64,000 bases of DNA, taken from Plectrocnemia conspersa. Its lineage: Eukaryota > Arthropoda > Insecta > Trichoptera > Polycentropodidae. Within the stretch, counting starts at the first letter, position 1. Each line of letters begins with the position of its first letter. Where the stretch lies: contig VTFK01000013.1 in NCBI GenBank assembly GCA_009617715.1, positions 1,631,001 through 1,695,000 of the forward strand. Direction: 5' to 3'. The position numbers and the translations under genes are program-made. The notes below the pieces were generated by a model. The model saw only the letters and a program-made list of their open reading frames with translations, had not been told where the DNA came from and did not search any database. This document shows positions 1 to 13,300 of this stretch, piece by piece.

Positions 1-3000
1 CGATAGTGAAAAAAGCGCGGCTTAACACTTCACAGCGTCACAGCATATACGTAATATATTTTCGAAGCGATCGCCTCACAATTCTGCGCTCCTAAAATGT
101 CTTGAATCAGTTGGGAGGTAAATTAAATTTTATACAGATTTTATTTATTTTATACGATATTTTTTCCTTCCTTCCTATTTATTTTATTAGAGAAAGAAAA
201 ATAAAGAAAAAAAAATAGAAAAAAAAAATTTTTTTATGAGTCAAAAAATTAAATATTTTTTTTAATAAAACTAGATTAAAAATATAAAGAAATCAAAAAT
301 GCTTTATATTAGCTATTAAAATAATAATAAAACTCACTTATTTATTTTCCACATTTTAATATATATAAATTTACATAATTATTGCGGCCATTGCCAGACG
401 AAATATTTGCAATATTATTTTGCTTGACTAATTTAATATTTTATGTTTTTCAAATACCAGTAATTTTTAAACAAAATGGCGGATTCTCGAGTTATAAAGT
501 CTATTCTTAAAGTCTACAGTAACTGTAGACTATTTGAGCCTTTTCAAATAAAGTCCGATATTTATTGCTTTAATATTAATATTGTCATCAGTACTCTTGC
601 TAAATCTATAAATAATTATGTTTCCGCAATAAATTTTATACTAGCAAATAATTTTATAAACATCTTCTAAGAGCATGATTTATTATAAATCCAGTACTCG
701 CAGGTAATATTTATTTAATTTAAATTATATTTTTATTTGTTTATATCAGAGCAAATATTAAAATAAACATAATATTTTATACGGCGAAAATATTATTTCA
801 AGCATGACACAACACAAATTCAGAATGTGGATACAGAAAATTGAAGTTTACGATCGAGGAAGGGAATATCAGATTGATCCCTGGAAATCTCGAGGGTGAG
901 TGAAAGTAAAATTATAAAATTTTGGCAATGTCATTCTTGTGCTATTTATATTTTTCAAAGAATATTAAACTTTTTTTAATAAATGATATATAAACATTTT
1001 GTAACATATCAATATTTTTTTTTAATGTAATCAAAATTAACAACTGGCAAATGGTAATTTTTAAATTATAAACTAAACTAATGCACAATGAAATTCACTG
1101 TAACACACAAACACAATAACCAATTTGCATTAGAGAATAAAATTGTACGAATTTGTCTAATCTGCGCCGTTTGTCCCTTATCTCAATTTCACAGGCGAAA
1201 TGCGCTTTGTAGATAATTTTGCTTACTTAGCAAATTGTCACTTATCAACTAGCGGTTAATGGATGTCAATTGATATTGCAGTTATGATATATTTTACGAT
1301 GCTTAAAATATATATATTGAATATTAAATTATTTGTTGCAAATATGTGTATTAATACAATATATATTATTAAACAATTTTTTGTAAAGGCATTGCAATCT
1401 ATTATCTCTATATATAAATAGTATAAACATACATACATTTCAATCTCTCAGTCAAATTTAGGCATAAACACTATTATATATTATACAATATAGCAATTCT
1501 ACAGAAGTCTCACTTAAGTATGAAATTAAAATAATACGTAATTATTGGTGCTTGAGTTTATAGTATAATTTTCAAGAATTTAAGTATGTATTTAATATAT
1601 TTTAAATAGTCATTCGTCTTTTAGCTTATAATAATATACATATTTACTAATGTAATGAGGAATTACACATAAAAAAATTGTCATTATTAAATTATTTAAC
1701 TGTATATTTAGTGTAACTTTTGATTCATCCTGTCTTTAGCGCCGAGTAAGCAAACGTTTAAATGGGAGCGACCAAGTCTACGAACACTTTCAAGTATTAA
1801 GAAACATCAGATCGGGTTGAGATGTTTATTGATATTTGAGCAGCTGGGTAGTGGTAATGCAGATCGAACAAATTAATCTGGTTCTCAGAACTAACTGCTT
1901 TGTTGTTTGATAAGCACCCGGGGGGTGCGACGGTTTAGTTACACATTCAATCGGCTGAATTATAACTATATATACACTCGAACATGCAACCGCAAAATCA
2001 CATCTCAAATTTGTATTAGTGTGATAGTTATATTTTATTTTTATTAAACTACAGTTGCGAAATTGGGTCTACAAACACATGCTTCCTGCGATGTTTGAAA
2101 CCAGTTTCCGGCCAAACGAACGGCACTTTCAGTTTACATTCCGTGTTCGCAGTTGACTTTACACTTTTCCCATGACAGTGTCCCTGTATAAACTTTTTCA
2201 TTGTGTTATCTACACCTAGCTGACGTCAAACAAGGAACTCCTTTTGTTGGCCGCAAGCACTCAGTTTCCATCAAGTTGAAAGCCGCTAAACTAATACTCC
2301 GAAATATGTGTAATATATATTGAGATGTGAAAGGTATATATTTATATACACTACAGAATAAACGAAAATATTTCAAGAAATATTTTGCCATTAGTAACGG
2401 TTTTCCTTGAATTTAAATTACATTATCATTATTACTAAAAATAAAATTCAATAAAGAAAATGCCATTATTAAATCAATTATGACTTTTAAATTATCAATT
2501 GACAATGCGGGCCCGCATAATTTATTTATTATTTAAAAAATATTTTATAGCATGTCAATTAGCATAATACAACACCATTTATTTATGACTTTTCATAGAG
2601 TATGATTTATATCATTTATATCAAGATTGAAGAGCATTAGTCTAAATTAATACCAGCACGAAGTACGAAAGTCGCTATTGATCTAAAAATTAAATTTCTA
2701 TCATGTCCAGGAGAATTAGTGATTATTATAAATTATAATTCCGATAAATTATTGCAGATCTAGTTTTATAGATTTTCCTTAACTCACGGACGAATATCGT
2801 GACGATTAATTGAAATCGAGCTAGGTTGTTTATACACATTAAAAATTCCCTCATAATTAGAAAATTTTTAATACTTAATAAATGTATTAAAAAAAATCAT
2901 TTATTTGATGAGAATATTTTGAAACTAATTTTAACTAATATACGAAGAAAAAAAAATATTTTTATTTCCAATATAATAGTTATATTAAAAATTAATAAAA

Positions 3001-4316
3001 ATTCAATACATTAAATAATATGTAGCACATATTAAACAAATTCTTAAAAATATTTTTTTTTTACTTTTCTATATTTAGTGCTCGAGATTAGAAATAAATA
3101 GGAATCCTACTCTAGGGTGATAAATGAAAATTATCATTAAACACACAGTAAACATATATTTGCTATAAAAATTTAAAAAAAATATATAATTTGTGTGTAC
3201 ATAAATTTGTTTATCTGTTTTTTGCGATAAGATATTGTCAATTTTACATACAATTTTTTTGGGAAAATTTTTGATTAAGTGACAATTTGTTTTACAAGCA
3301 AAAATCGTAATATTTGGAACACCTAAGAATTTAAAGATCGACTAAAACTAAAAATATCACGCAGATTATTAAAAGAACCGCATTATGTACCTTTATTTAT
3401 AGTATTGCCACTCGTTATATTTTATCGTTATCGGGAAAAGACTACAATGATTTAAAGTTTAAAGGGCCACCCAGGATAACGATTTTTTCCTTGCAAGCAG
3501 AGTTTATCACTATGGGCATTGGTTTAAATCAGGCTATTTTATATTTGTCATATGCTGGAAGGAAATATATGGAAAGTTTGACACATCAAAACTAAAAATG
3601 AATCAGACCAGCGCCATCAGCACAACGGCAAAGATCAGAGACCAGAGAGACTTGCGCTTTTTGAAAATAACTAAGAAGGACTTTTGTTATTTCAAGAAAT
3701 AATCTACTTTTTGGTCAACCTTCATTTTTTAATCTTCCGTTTAAATTATCAGACGTTAGCCTAATGCGTTACATCTGGGTAAATACAGTCAACATCTACA
3801 AGTAAGCAGTGAAATAAAATATATATAAATAAAATATAATATATAAGCATACTAAAGATTAGTAATATTAGGTAATCTCAAAATGAACGTCGTTTTTTTT
3901 TAATTTAATATAAAAATACTTTGAAATATTTTTTTTTATTTATATTCTCAACGTCTACATTTGTATTTTTTCCATCTACGAAGTGTTGAATCGATTAAAA
4001 TAAATAGTAGTCAGAAGAAGCAAACTCTGGAGAGTAATGTGGATAAGATAAAGCCTTCTAGACTAGTCCCTTGATTATATCCAGAGTCAATTTGAGCACT
4101 CAAGTTCTGTTGACAAGTGCAGGTCTTTTTTGACAATGACGAACCTTGACTACTGTTTTGTTTTCTTTGCAATATAATCAATTTACTAATTAAATTGCTG
4201 TTGGTTCAATTTTTTTATAATTACTTTATATAAACAAATATTTTTATATATTTTTAATGTTCTCTGATTTTTTTGATTGGTAATAAATTTAAAGATGTAT
4301 GTATGTAGGTACTTAC
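1..4316. other. AT-rich non-coding region, left flank
   Basis: Almost entirely low-complexity A/T sequence with short homopolymer runs. The open frames present are short and of low-complexity composition. A weak plus-strand exon-like patch at 804-897 is listed separately. On the minus strand this region lies downstream of the last visible exon of the CUB-domain gene, so it is probably intron of that gene; I could not recognise the next exon here. Confidence 0.6.
804..899 (+). other. weak candidate exon or short ORF
   Basis: A 31-codon frame opens with ATG at 804 and runs to a TGA at 897-899. That TGA lies inside a good splice-donor sequence (GTGAGTG), so this could equally be an exon. The encoded stretch includes EVYDRGREYQIDPWKSR. 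It is less A/T-biased than its surroundings but resembles no family I know. It may be chance. Confidence 0.15.
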
Positions 4317-7300
4317 TTTAATACACGCTGGCTTCTATCGTATTTGACGATTTGATCTTTGATGTGTATTTTATGGCTGTTCGTCTGTCTGACTGCCAAC
4401 AGAGCATGTTTTCCAGTTGGAACCTGAAATTGAAGATAAAAATGATGCTTTATCCAAGTCTAAATAAATTCAGGCATCTGCGACTCGAACATGTTTCCAA
4501 ACAAGAATGAAAGAGAAAGTTTAAGCATTGCTTTGAGGAAACCTTTTGATCGTATTTAGTCCGTGCGACTTTGCGTTTCTCGGATTAAGGGCGTTAATTG
4601 AATGTCAAATTTTCAATTTGAAACCCAAGCGGATTCGTATGCAAAACTAGGAAAGCTCTGTCTCGAGCCCGGCGGCGAAACAAACCGTGTGTTGAAAAAT
4701 AAACTTCTGAAACTTCTGAAAACCCAATTTAACGCCGAGTTCCGCTTGCGACACAACTTCCCTTTGAATTTTGAATGACTCGAACGAAGAAAAATATAAG
4801 TAAAGTGTGAATTCGAACGGTGCTCACCTTTGTGTGTTCTATCCTATAAAGGCACGTGACGTTGCGAGGGTAAACTCCAGGGTAGTTCGGCGACTGGATC
4901 CTGCAGGGTCTTCGGTCGCAATTCGTCAGGACCCTGTCACAATAGGTGCCTTCGACCAAATCTCCTCTCCAGATGTAAGCGGTCGAATTCCCGTAGCGCA
5001 GCTTCGCCTCGGACTTTCTCAGGAACTTGTACGCCAGCTTGAAGTCAAAGTTGAAGCCGATACCCTGCAAAAACACAAGAAATTAGCTATCGAATTGCCG
5101 CTCAAATGCTTCCGAAACAATAAATCGCGCAAACACATCGGAAACTCTAAAGGAGGAAGTTAAATTTCCTGAGCGCCGCAGAGACTTCGCCGGCAGAAGG
5201 AAAAGTTTTGTGTGCGATTTTTATGACATCCACAAGAAAACTAAAATTTTGCGAATAACACGACTTTTCCGCTTTAAACTAAACCTTTCGCGAGCACGTA
5301 CGCGTTTAACGTCTTAATTCCATAATATTTTTTAACGGCGCAAACTTTTAGAGTATATAATAAAGTAAATAAGGGAGCATGTGTTGGTGAACATTAAAAT
5401 TGAAAACGATCGCTGGCATAAAGTTCTTCATGCGTATGCCCTTTCCTTTGAAAGGGAGCACGATTATATCCGAAATTATTTATCCATTAAAAGGCGAAAT
5501 GGCTAATGCAAAAGTTTGCGCTCAGTCCCAAGTTTGACAATGAAATGTTACACGAAATTCGAGAGAGCCCCGGGACATCCAGGACGAAACGGAAGGTATC
5601 TTGAGATGATTTTTATGTTCAAAAGTGACAAGATATGGCACTCTGGCGAAAATACGGAGGCCCTTTGTGTTCGTTTTATCGTTATAGTTGCAAATTAATT
5701 TATTTTATGAATATTATGCTAAGTCGTTGAAAATTAAATGTCCGATTATAGCAACTAATTCATGATACTTATACAAATATCAAAACACATTTTTTGTTTT
5801 CTCTTGATTAAATGTTTACTAATATTAAAAATTAAAACTACTTATTGTGTATTATTTATAGTTAAGTCATTCCCACCCATAATAACCGAAAAAATGTACT
5901 TTGTAAAGTTCGTGTCGCTAACCTGAAAGAACCTGATAATTTTTATAAATTTGTATCTAAAAAAAATATAAAAATAAGTCCACAGTCAAGATTGAATTTT
6001 GCCATGAAATCAAAATAAGATGTCAAACAAATATTTCAGAATCGCTCTTGTTTCGTCTTTTTTCAGTAAGAGTGGGATAATTTGAAAATATGTATTTGCT
6101 TATCGTAAAAACACATGAAAGGGCTCACCCATCCCAATATATTTTTGACACCAAAAATGTGTTTCTACTATGAGCCAAAGGATAAACAGAAGTGGCGACC
6201 ATAATCAATTCTTGCGGATTATAAACTTGAAAACATCCTAAAATTATAAATTAAATTTTATAATTTTAGGAATAAATACATGCATAATTTGCTTTTTTCA
6301 TATTTATATAAGAGAAGAATAAAATATCAATTGATAAAACTATCATTAATCACTAACGGTGTATATGAACAATAAGCTTATGTGTACAACCGTCCTCCGA
6401 GTATTCCGTTTGTATTTTTTGCAAATAATTGCATTTTATTTTTTTGTTTAACAGCAAATGTTTGAAGATGCCGAAGCCAAATGTGTTATAAAACTTATAT
6501 TGTGAAAAAATACTATTGGACTGCAAAATAGGGATTTTCTGTCCCTTTTCGATACACCACTCTTTAAACGAGTTTTACGAAATATAAGAATAGCCGGGGA
6601 ATTTTGCGTCTTAAAATTTTTTATTTCATATGGAAAAATCAAATATTTATTCGTTAAAAATAATAGGGTATTCGTTTTTTTTAAAAACCTTAAAAATGTT
6701 TAGAAACGGCAAAAGTTGGAACAAAAAGACTAATTATCGGATATACAATTGTTGCTTTTACTACATTTTTTGCACTTATAACACCAGTTAAAGCTCTTAA
6801 ATAACAATAAAAATGAGCACAACATGTTATAATAATGCCTACAATTTTGTTGACTAAGAAATATTATAAAAAAATCTAGGGTTATTAATGCGCGTTTAAG
6901 CCTAAAAGTCATACTATATGAAGCTATAACTTTATATACTCATCACACCGTGAAAGACCAGCAAAATGATCAGAAACGTCAGAAATCGGTACAAAAGAGA
7001 AATATTTGGCTACCTAACTGAGTTTATTCGACCGCAAAAGCGGTAAAATGAGAACAAAGAACGTACTTGTGTCATCATCCAAGAAAACAGACTTAATAAT
7101 TAACGAGAAGAAAATAAAATACATGCTAGTCATGGTTCAACTTAGACAGAATTTCTTTTGAGTGTGTTAAAAGTATTTTTAAATATATTTATAAGTCTTT
7201 TAATTAATTCTATGTGTTATAATAAAGGTTTAAAATATATTTTATATAAGCGCATAGCTTCCAAAATCTAAAATTTAATCCTAATTATAATAATAAGGCA

Positions 7301-10300
7301 AAATCTAAACTTTAGATTCAAATATTTATTTCAGACTTACTCGAGCCAAGTTAATTATGAATTAAATAATTAATATTTGTCTTTACAAAGAAGAAAGTTG
7401 TAAAAGACACTTAAATTTATTGAGTTTTGTTTAAAAGAAACGAATAGGTTCATAAGTTATAATAACAAAGAAACAAGTTACTTGAGAATAAAATATTTAT
7501 AATCACCATTAGCTTTGTATTTTTTTTAATGTTCAAAGAATTATTTGTATAGTTTTTAAATGTATTGATAACATATATATTTATCTGCAAAATATATATT
7601 ATAACTATTATAGATAATATACATGCATTGCTAGTGTATATATATTATCTAAACATTACAAATATTTGCAAAAACATCAGTACACTGATTATATAGATCG
7701 ATAAAATACAAACTAAAGCATATCTGTGAAATATGTTAATATAACATTTTATATTATTGCAGTTTTTCTTTTTTGTATCAAACTGTATTTATACATACAC
7801 GTCGACGCTTTTCTACATACAACTTTAATCTGAATTTGAAAAAAACTTTTTTTTACCGAACAAGGATAAAACTTTCAACTTTGACAATTGTCTGGGCTCT
7901 AACAAAAATGTCAACCTGTGTTGAGAAAAAAGCCCTTGACAGGTAGTTCGGCAATTGTAAACGGGAAAGCGTTTCACGTGAAATAAGAAAAAAAAGGACG
8001 GGACCGATAACGCAAAAACTTGGAAAGTGTTTTCTTTAACTTTGACACATACTTTTCCTTTAAAGAAAAAAAACTTGTGATTCTTGATTTAGACTTTGTA
8101 CATTTATTATTTATAAAAAGATTGATTAAAGATTAGCTTTTTAACTTGATATAGTAGCGAATCTTTAACGATTTGGCTTTTCATGAGAGTGACTTAGCTG
8201 TGAGACTTACATGCAAGAATTGAATGATAAAACGCGATGAACAGGTCGCGTTCGGAAATTTGCTCACGAAAGTTGCGTCGTGAAAAATGGCAGAGTGCGC
8301 CAAGAAAATCCCACTTGGGCACGAGCGTGACAAAAGTTCAATGGTCTTATGGAACCCTTGAGACTTGGTAGTTAGAAAAAGGTCGCACTGGCGCTTGTGA
8401 GGCAAAAAGATAAAAATCAAACAATCAAACAAAGTGAAAGAAAAAGAGATGCTTTCTCTCTTGGCGCTGAGGTTCCAGATCGTGCTTTTTTTAAATTTTC
8501 TGAATTTTTCTAGTGCAAAAAGAGTTACCGGAAAAGCTTTCCGTGTAAACAAACTTCAAAGCGGTAATTGCACGTAATTGAACGGCTTTTAATAACAAAA
8601 CAAACCTGTTGAAATATCACAATTTACAATATAAATTGTGATATTTTTAACAGGGTTCTATAGCTCATATATTATCAAATATATACTATAAATATATTGT
8701 TTATAACATACAAAAAAAAAATTATTAGAATAACATAAAAATATAGCATTAAAAAGTTCTAATTCATAATTAAAGTTTATAAGGATCCAAGTAGTATTTC
8801 TTTGCACAAATTATTTTCGAAAAAAAATTCAAAACGGAAAAACCAATTTCTCTAAAAAATTTCTTATTTATCGACGAATTTTATAGAGCATTTTTTTGTT
8901 AAAAATTTTGTTAAAAAGTCGAATTTATGAATGGAAAGTATTTTTTAAAGCGCTTCTCAAAAATTTTGGTTTTGTAGAAGTTCAGAAATATATGGAATAG
9001 ATGTCGGAAATATTTTAATGGCTATGAAATCGGCAGATTGAAAATTGTATGGGGGCTTTTCACAGAGTTATATCATAACATTTTTTTGCCAATGAACCTA
9101 TATTTAGTTTTTCTAAATAATTCAAGGAGGTATTTATTATTTTTACCTAGATTAAGTTATGAATGAGAGATAAGGGCATGCTGACCGCATGCTCTTATCT
9201 CTCACTCATTCGTCACTTAACACGCGAGCGATCGAGAGGGAATCTCACCGCCACGCCTGCTATATAAATAATTTTGGCATAAATCGTATTTCAAAGAAAA
9301 TATGAAATTTTAATAAAGCATAAAAAACGTAATTTCTATTTCTTTTAAAACTTATTTGATGTGATTTTTACAAATATTTTTTTTTTACTTTTTTAAATCC
9401 TTAATAACTAGGTTATAAACTAACAAATTGATTTAGTGCAACATTTTAGTGTAGTTTCCTGTATTTTTAATATTGTAATTAATGTTTATATAAAAAACAC
9501 TATGTTCTGTTTTGTTTACAAAAAAATTAAAAGTATAATATTATAGTTTTCATTGTATTATTTTTATATGTTCAATTCTAGGTTCAATTACTTAATTGGA
9601 TTAAAAAAATATTTGCGCTAATAATACCTAAGATTTTCACAATAATTATTATTAAATAAAATATGTGGCCAATTTTGTATATTATAATAATAATCTAAAA
9701 GATTCTTTTTCAATATTTTATTACTTCATATTTTTCCTTTCACGTAACAGTAAATCTTTACGTCTTAAAAATGTAAGATTCTTTGTGAATAATTGATCCA
9801 TCTTAACATGAGTATTTCTATTAAATTCTCAAGAAGTTTTTTTAATATACTGTAACAATATACTTATTTTTTTCCAATATAATAAATTTAGTCCATTGAT
9901 ATTACAGTTATATTAAATACGATACCATAAATTAATTTATTAATAAAGCCCTACTATCTCTTCGTTTACAATCGTTTTCAATTGATAACGAAATTTGATA
10001 CGAAATCGTATAATGAAATTTGATTCATAAAACAATATATTATCAGTACAAATTTTAGAGTCGCCATTTTAAATCAATATAAATATCTATAGTGAGCGTA
10101 ATATGTATAATTGGAAAATACAAATGTGGCGAATATTCAAGTCCGCATTGTCTGAAGGATATCCGACAGTAGACACAAACTAATTGCTACAGTTTCCTCC
10201 AACAAAGGATCTCCTCTAACAGAAACACTTCAGATACCAGCAGTACAAAATCAGTAAAGAACAAAACCATTACGATGTTTATCTTATTTTGTTTGATAGT

Positions 10301-13300
10301 TAAAAGCTTTATTTATATCGAGTGTGTTCTTAATGCTACTAACACTTGCGGAAATTGTATACATACATACATATTTCTCACGAGGGTAAATAATTCGTAG
10401 ATTGAAGGTAAGTGTGACATTGTTATAATTAGCTATTTCACATGTCTAATAATTTGTATATAAACGTATCAATAAATGATTTTTCCTGAATATCTAAAAA
10501 CTATTTTTGTCACAATAAAAAAACTGTTTGCAAATACAAAAACATTTATGCATTTTCATATATTGTATATTTTAAGGTAACTGACCTCATCGCGTGAAAA
10601 ACCGACTAAAAATGTCCAACAAGCATCATCACTCAGTTTTGCCGCCGTGACGCCATTAGGACATTTATAATTCAACTCTGTTGGGTAGTACACAGTATGT
10701 AGATTGTAGGTATAGCGTTTGAGAAGCGCTGGCGTACATCACCGCCGGTACACGTCGCGATGATAAAGACACGATTGTCTTTGCAATTAACTCGGCGTAC
10801 ACGACAATTCCATTTGTAGAGGCACCGCAACGAGTTGCCAAGCAGGCAATTATGACTCTGAATTATATGGCTCCCTCAGCCCCTCGGCTGACTTACAGAG
10901 TCGGAGGCGAAGCCCCTTTCCAGGCTGTGGACCAGTACTACTTAGATACATTAATATTGAATATAATTTTTAATAGCGATTTATATTTATTATACTTTAA
11001 TTCCACAACAATTAATTATCTTATTACACTGGGAGTATCTCACATTAAAGTATTTAACTCACAAAAAAATAAGATTGTCCTTTCCGTTGTTCAAGTGGTT
11101 GTTTTAGTGGTTCTGGGTTTATCGCAAAGCATATTTATATATGGAATAATCGTTCAGATTTGCAAATGAATGTCATTTTCTGCATACAATCTGTTTCTGA
11201 ATTTAGTCTTTGTTGCTGTGTTCAAAGAGAAATATCTTTAATTCAAACGACATTAACTATTTTACAGCTCGGTATATTCATTTATAACTTAAAGCCAAAA
11301 ATGCATATTATTATCATTGCTAAATTAATTAATTATATAGGAGTCAGTTCATATAATAATGCATCGTTCTTTTTATTTTACTGATAATTAAGGGATATCA
11401 CAAGATTCTTTAAAAGGATATTATATTGCAGATGAATTTTTTTTATGCCAGAAAAATGTTTAATATATCCAATAAATGCTGTAGAAAATTAAATTTTACA
11501 TTTGATTAAATTTTAAAATCCATAGTGTAATTAAGATTTAAAAATGGCATTTCGCAATTCAATCTCAGCTTTTCCATTAGAGATCAAACAGCAATCCCAT
11601 TCAGGCCACGATTTCTATCGGAAGCAACAAAAATTCACCAATCCGGGACTTGTTCCGCAACACAAAGGAATAGCATCTACCATGTCTCATCGAGTTTGCA
11701 TTTTAAGTGCCGAATCGCATTTTGCCATCCGGCAATTTTCTTAAGCGCTCTCTCTGTTGCAGTACAGCAACAGGAGGATTCTCGTCTACTCAGGGGCAAA
11801 CACCAGAACCCTAGCAACGTGTGATGTCTCGAGTGTAATGAAAATATTAGCAACGCCATATTTGATGCAACGTGCCATCGCGATGCATTCGCTTTGAAGG
11901 CTCAGACGGAACGGACTGGAACGGGGCGGAACGAGACGCTTTGCACGATATGTACATATGCATACCATGTATGTAGGTACTACTCAATACACGTAGCATA
12001 GATTGCTACCGTGCGATAATGCATACCTTGGGAACAGAGTGCGTCTTTGGATATGGAACTGAATTATATATTGCGCTTGCATCGATGTCGTTTAACATAC
12101 GAGTGCATTATGTAAAATGTAAATTTGCTCAGCGATCAAAGTTTGCTATCAAATATTCATGATGAAACAGAGACAGGACGATTACTTTATGACTACAATC
12201 GTGATATTTGATATTATATCGTATATCGTTGCCTTTGTCACATCCGGTTTCCGTCGATATTATAACTTCAAATGCATTTTACGATCGCTTGATGATATGT
12301 GTTATATATTATATCGTTTGCTTTGTTATATTTGGTTTGTTCAATTGACCTTTACGATCGCTAGATTTTACAGTACCAGATTTTTTATTTGGTGTTCCTG
12401 ACTGTATTTCAATAAGCCTCGGACATTTGGAAAGAAATTCAAATGCTTGAGCCAGTTGTGAAAATTCAGAGAATAAAAAGGCACGGGAGTAAAACGGAAT
12501 ATTATACATATATAGGTAAAAACATATAGTATATAAATATACTTAGTCATAAAAGTAGGTTAACCTTAAAAATATGGAACATAACATTAAAATATTTTAT
12601 TTACTGATTTACAAATTAAAAATATAATATGAATATTATATGTGGTATACAAAAGTGTGCTAAAAATATAAATTAATTTTGATATTAAAGAATAATATCT
12701 AAGTAATCTCAAAGATCAAGTTATTTAAGTTAGCGGAATGGAGGGGTTATCGCAGAGTAGGGGAATACTTATGCACACAGTTGAAATCTATGACTCATTA
12801 TTAGTATATGTACCAAGTATAAGTAAAATTGCATTATTATTATTCCAGATTTCGCCAAACAAGCATGTCCAAACGTGAAAATCACTAAATTATGGACTAA
12901 ATTGAATTGCGCGCCGTATGATTTATATGTGGCATAACCGACGAAAACTCATTCGAAACTAAACCAGGAGGTGAATATGCTGACGCGGGTTAAAACAAAA
13001 TTAATGAGAACACACCAAAAGAGCAACCGACAATTATTAAACTAGAAAGCATGATGACAAAACTATTGAAAAGGATGGACTTAATGTAAAACCTTCAAAC
13101 ATTTTTCATATCTAAGTTTAAATAAATGTCTGCTTATTTTTTGAGAATAGCATTTTGGAACGCCAATGGCTTGGCACAACATAGCCAGGAAGTAAAAACA
13201 TTTATAAAAAGTAATAAATATATATAATACAAACAAAAGTTTCTTTAAATATATATATGACACAAGTAATAATAAAAAAATCAATCAAGCATCACGAATT

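Larger units (their letters stand above)
5065..12959. other. large CUB-gene intron, left part
   Basis: Intronic sequence on the minus strand. Mostly A/T-rich, with GC-elevated islands near 5070-5700, 7800-8570, 10590-10960 and 11540-12060, and hairpins at 6236-6271, 8605-8654 and 9154-9219. The longest open frame (minus, 8181-8552, 123 codons) coincides with one GC-elevated island and resembles no known family, so I treat it as chance. Confidence 0.5.

Noticed and set aside
4807..5163. 118-codon plus-strand open frame
   Set aside because: It is antisense to the CUB exon 4828-5064, whose domain motifs, splice sites and phases are convincing on the minus strand.
8181..8552. 123-codon minus-strand open frame
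   Set aside because: No recognisable motif, no splice context, and it coincides with a GC-elevated patch where stops are rarer. Treated as chance.
10852..11169. 105-codon plus-strand open frame
   Set aside because: Only its first 30 codons are in less A/T-rich DNA; the rest is A/T-driven hydrophobic residues. No family recognised.
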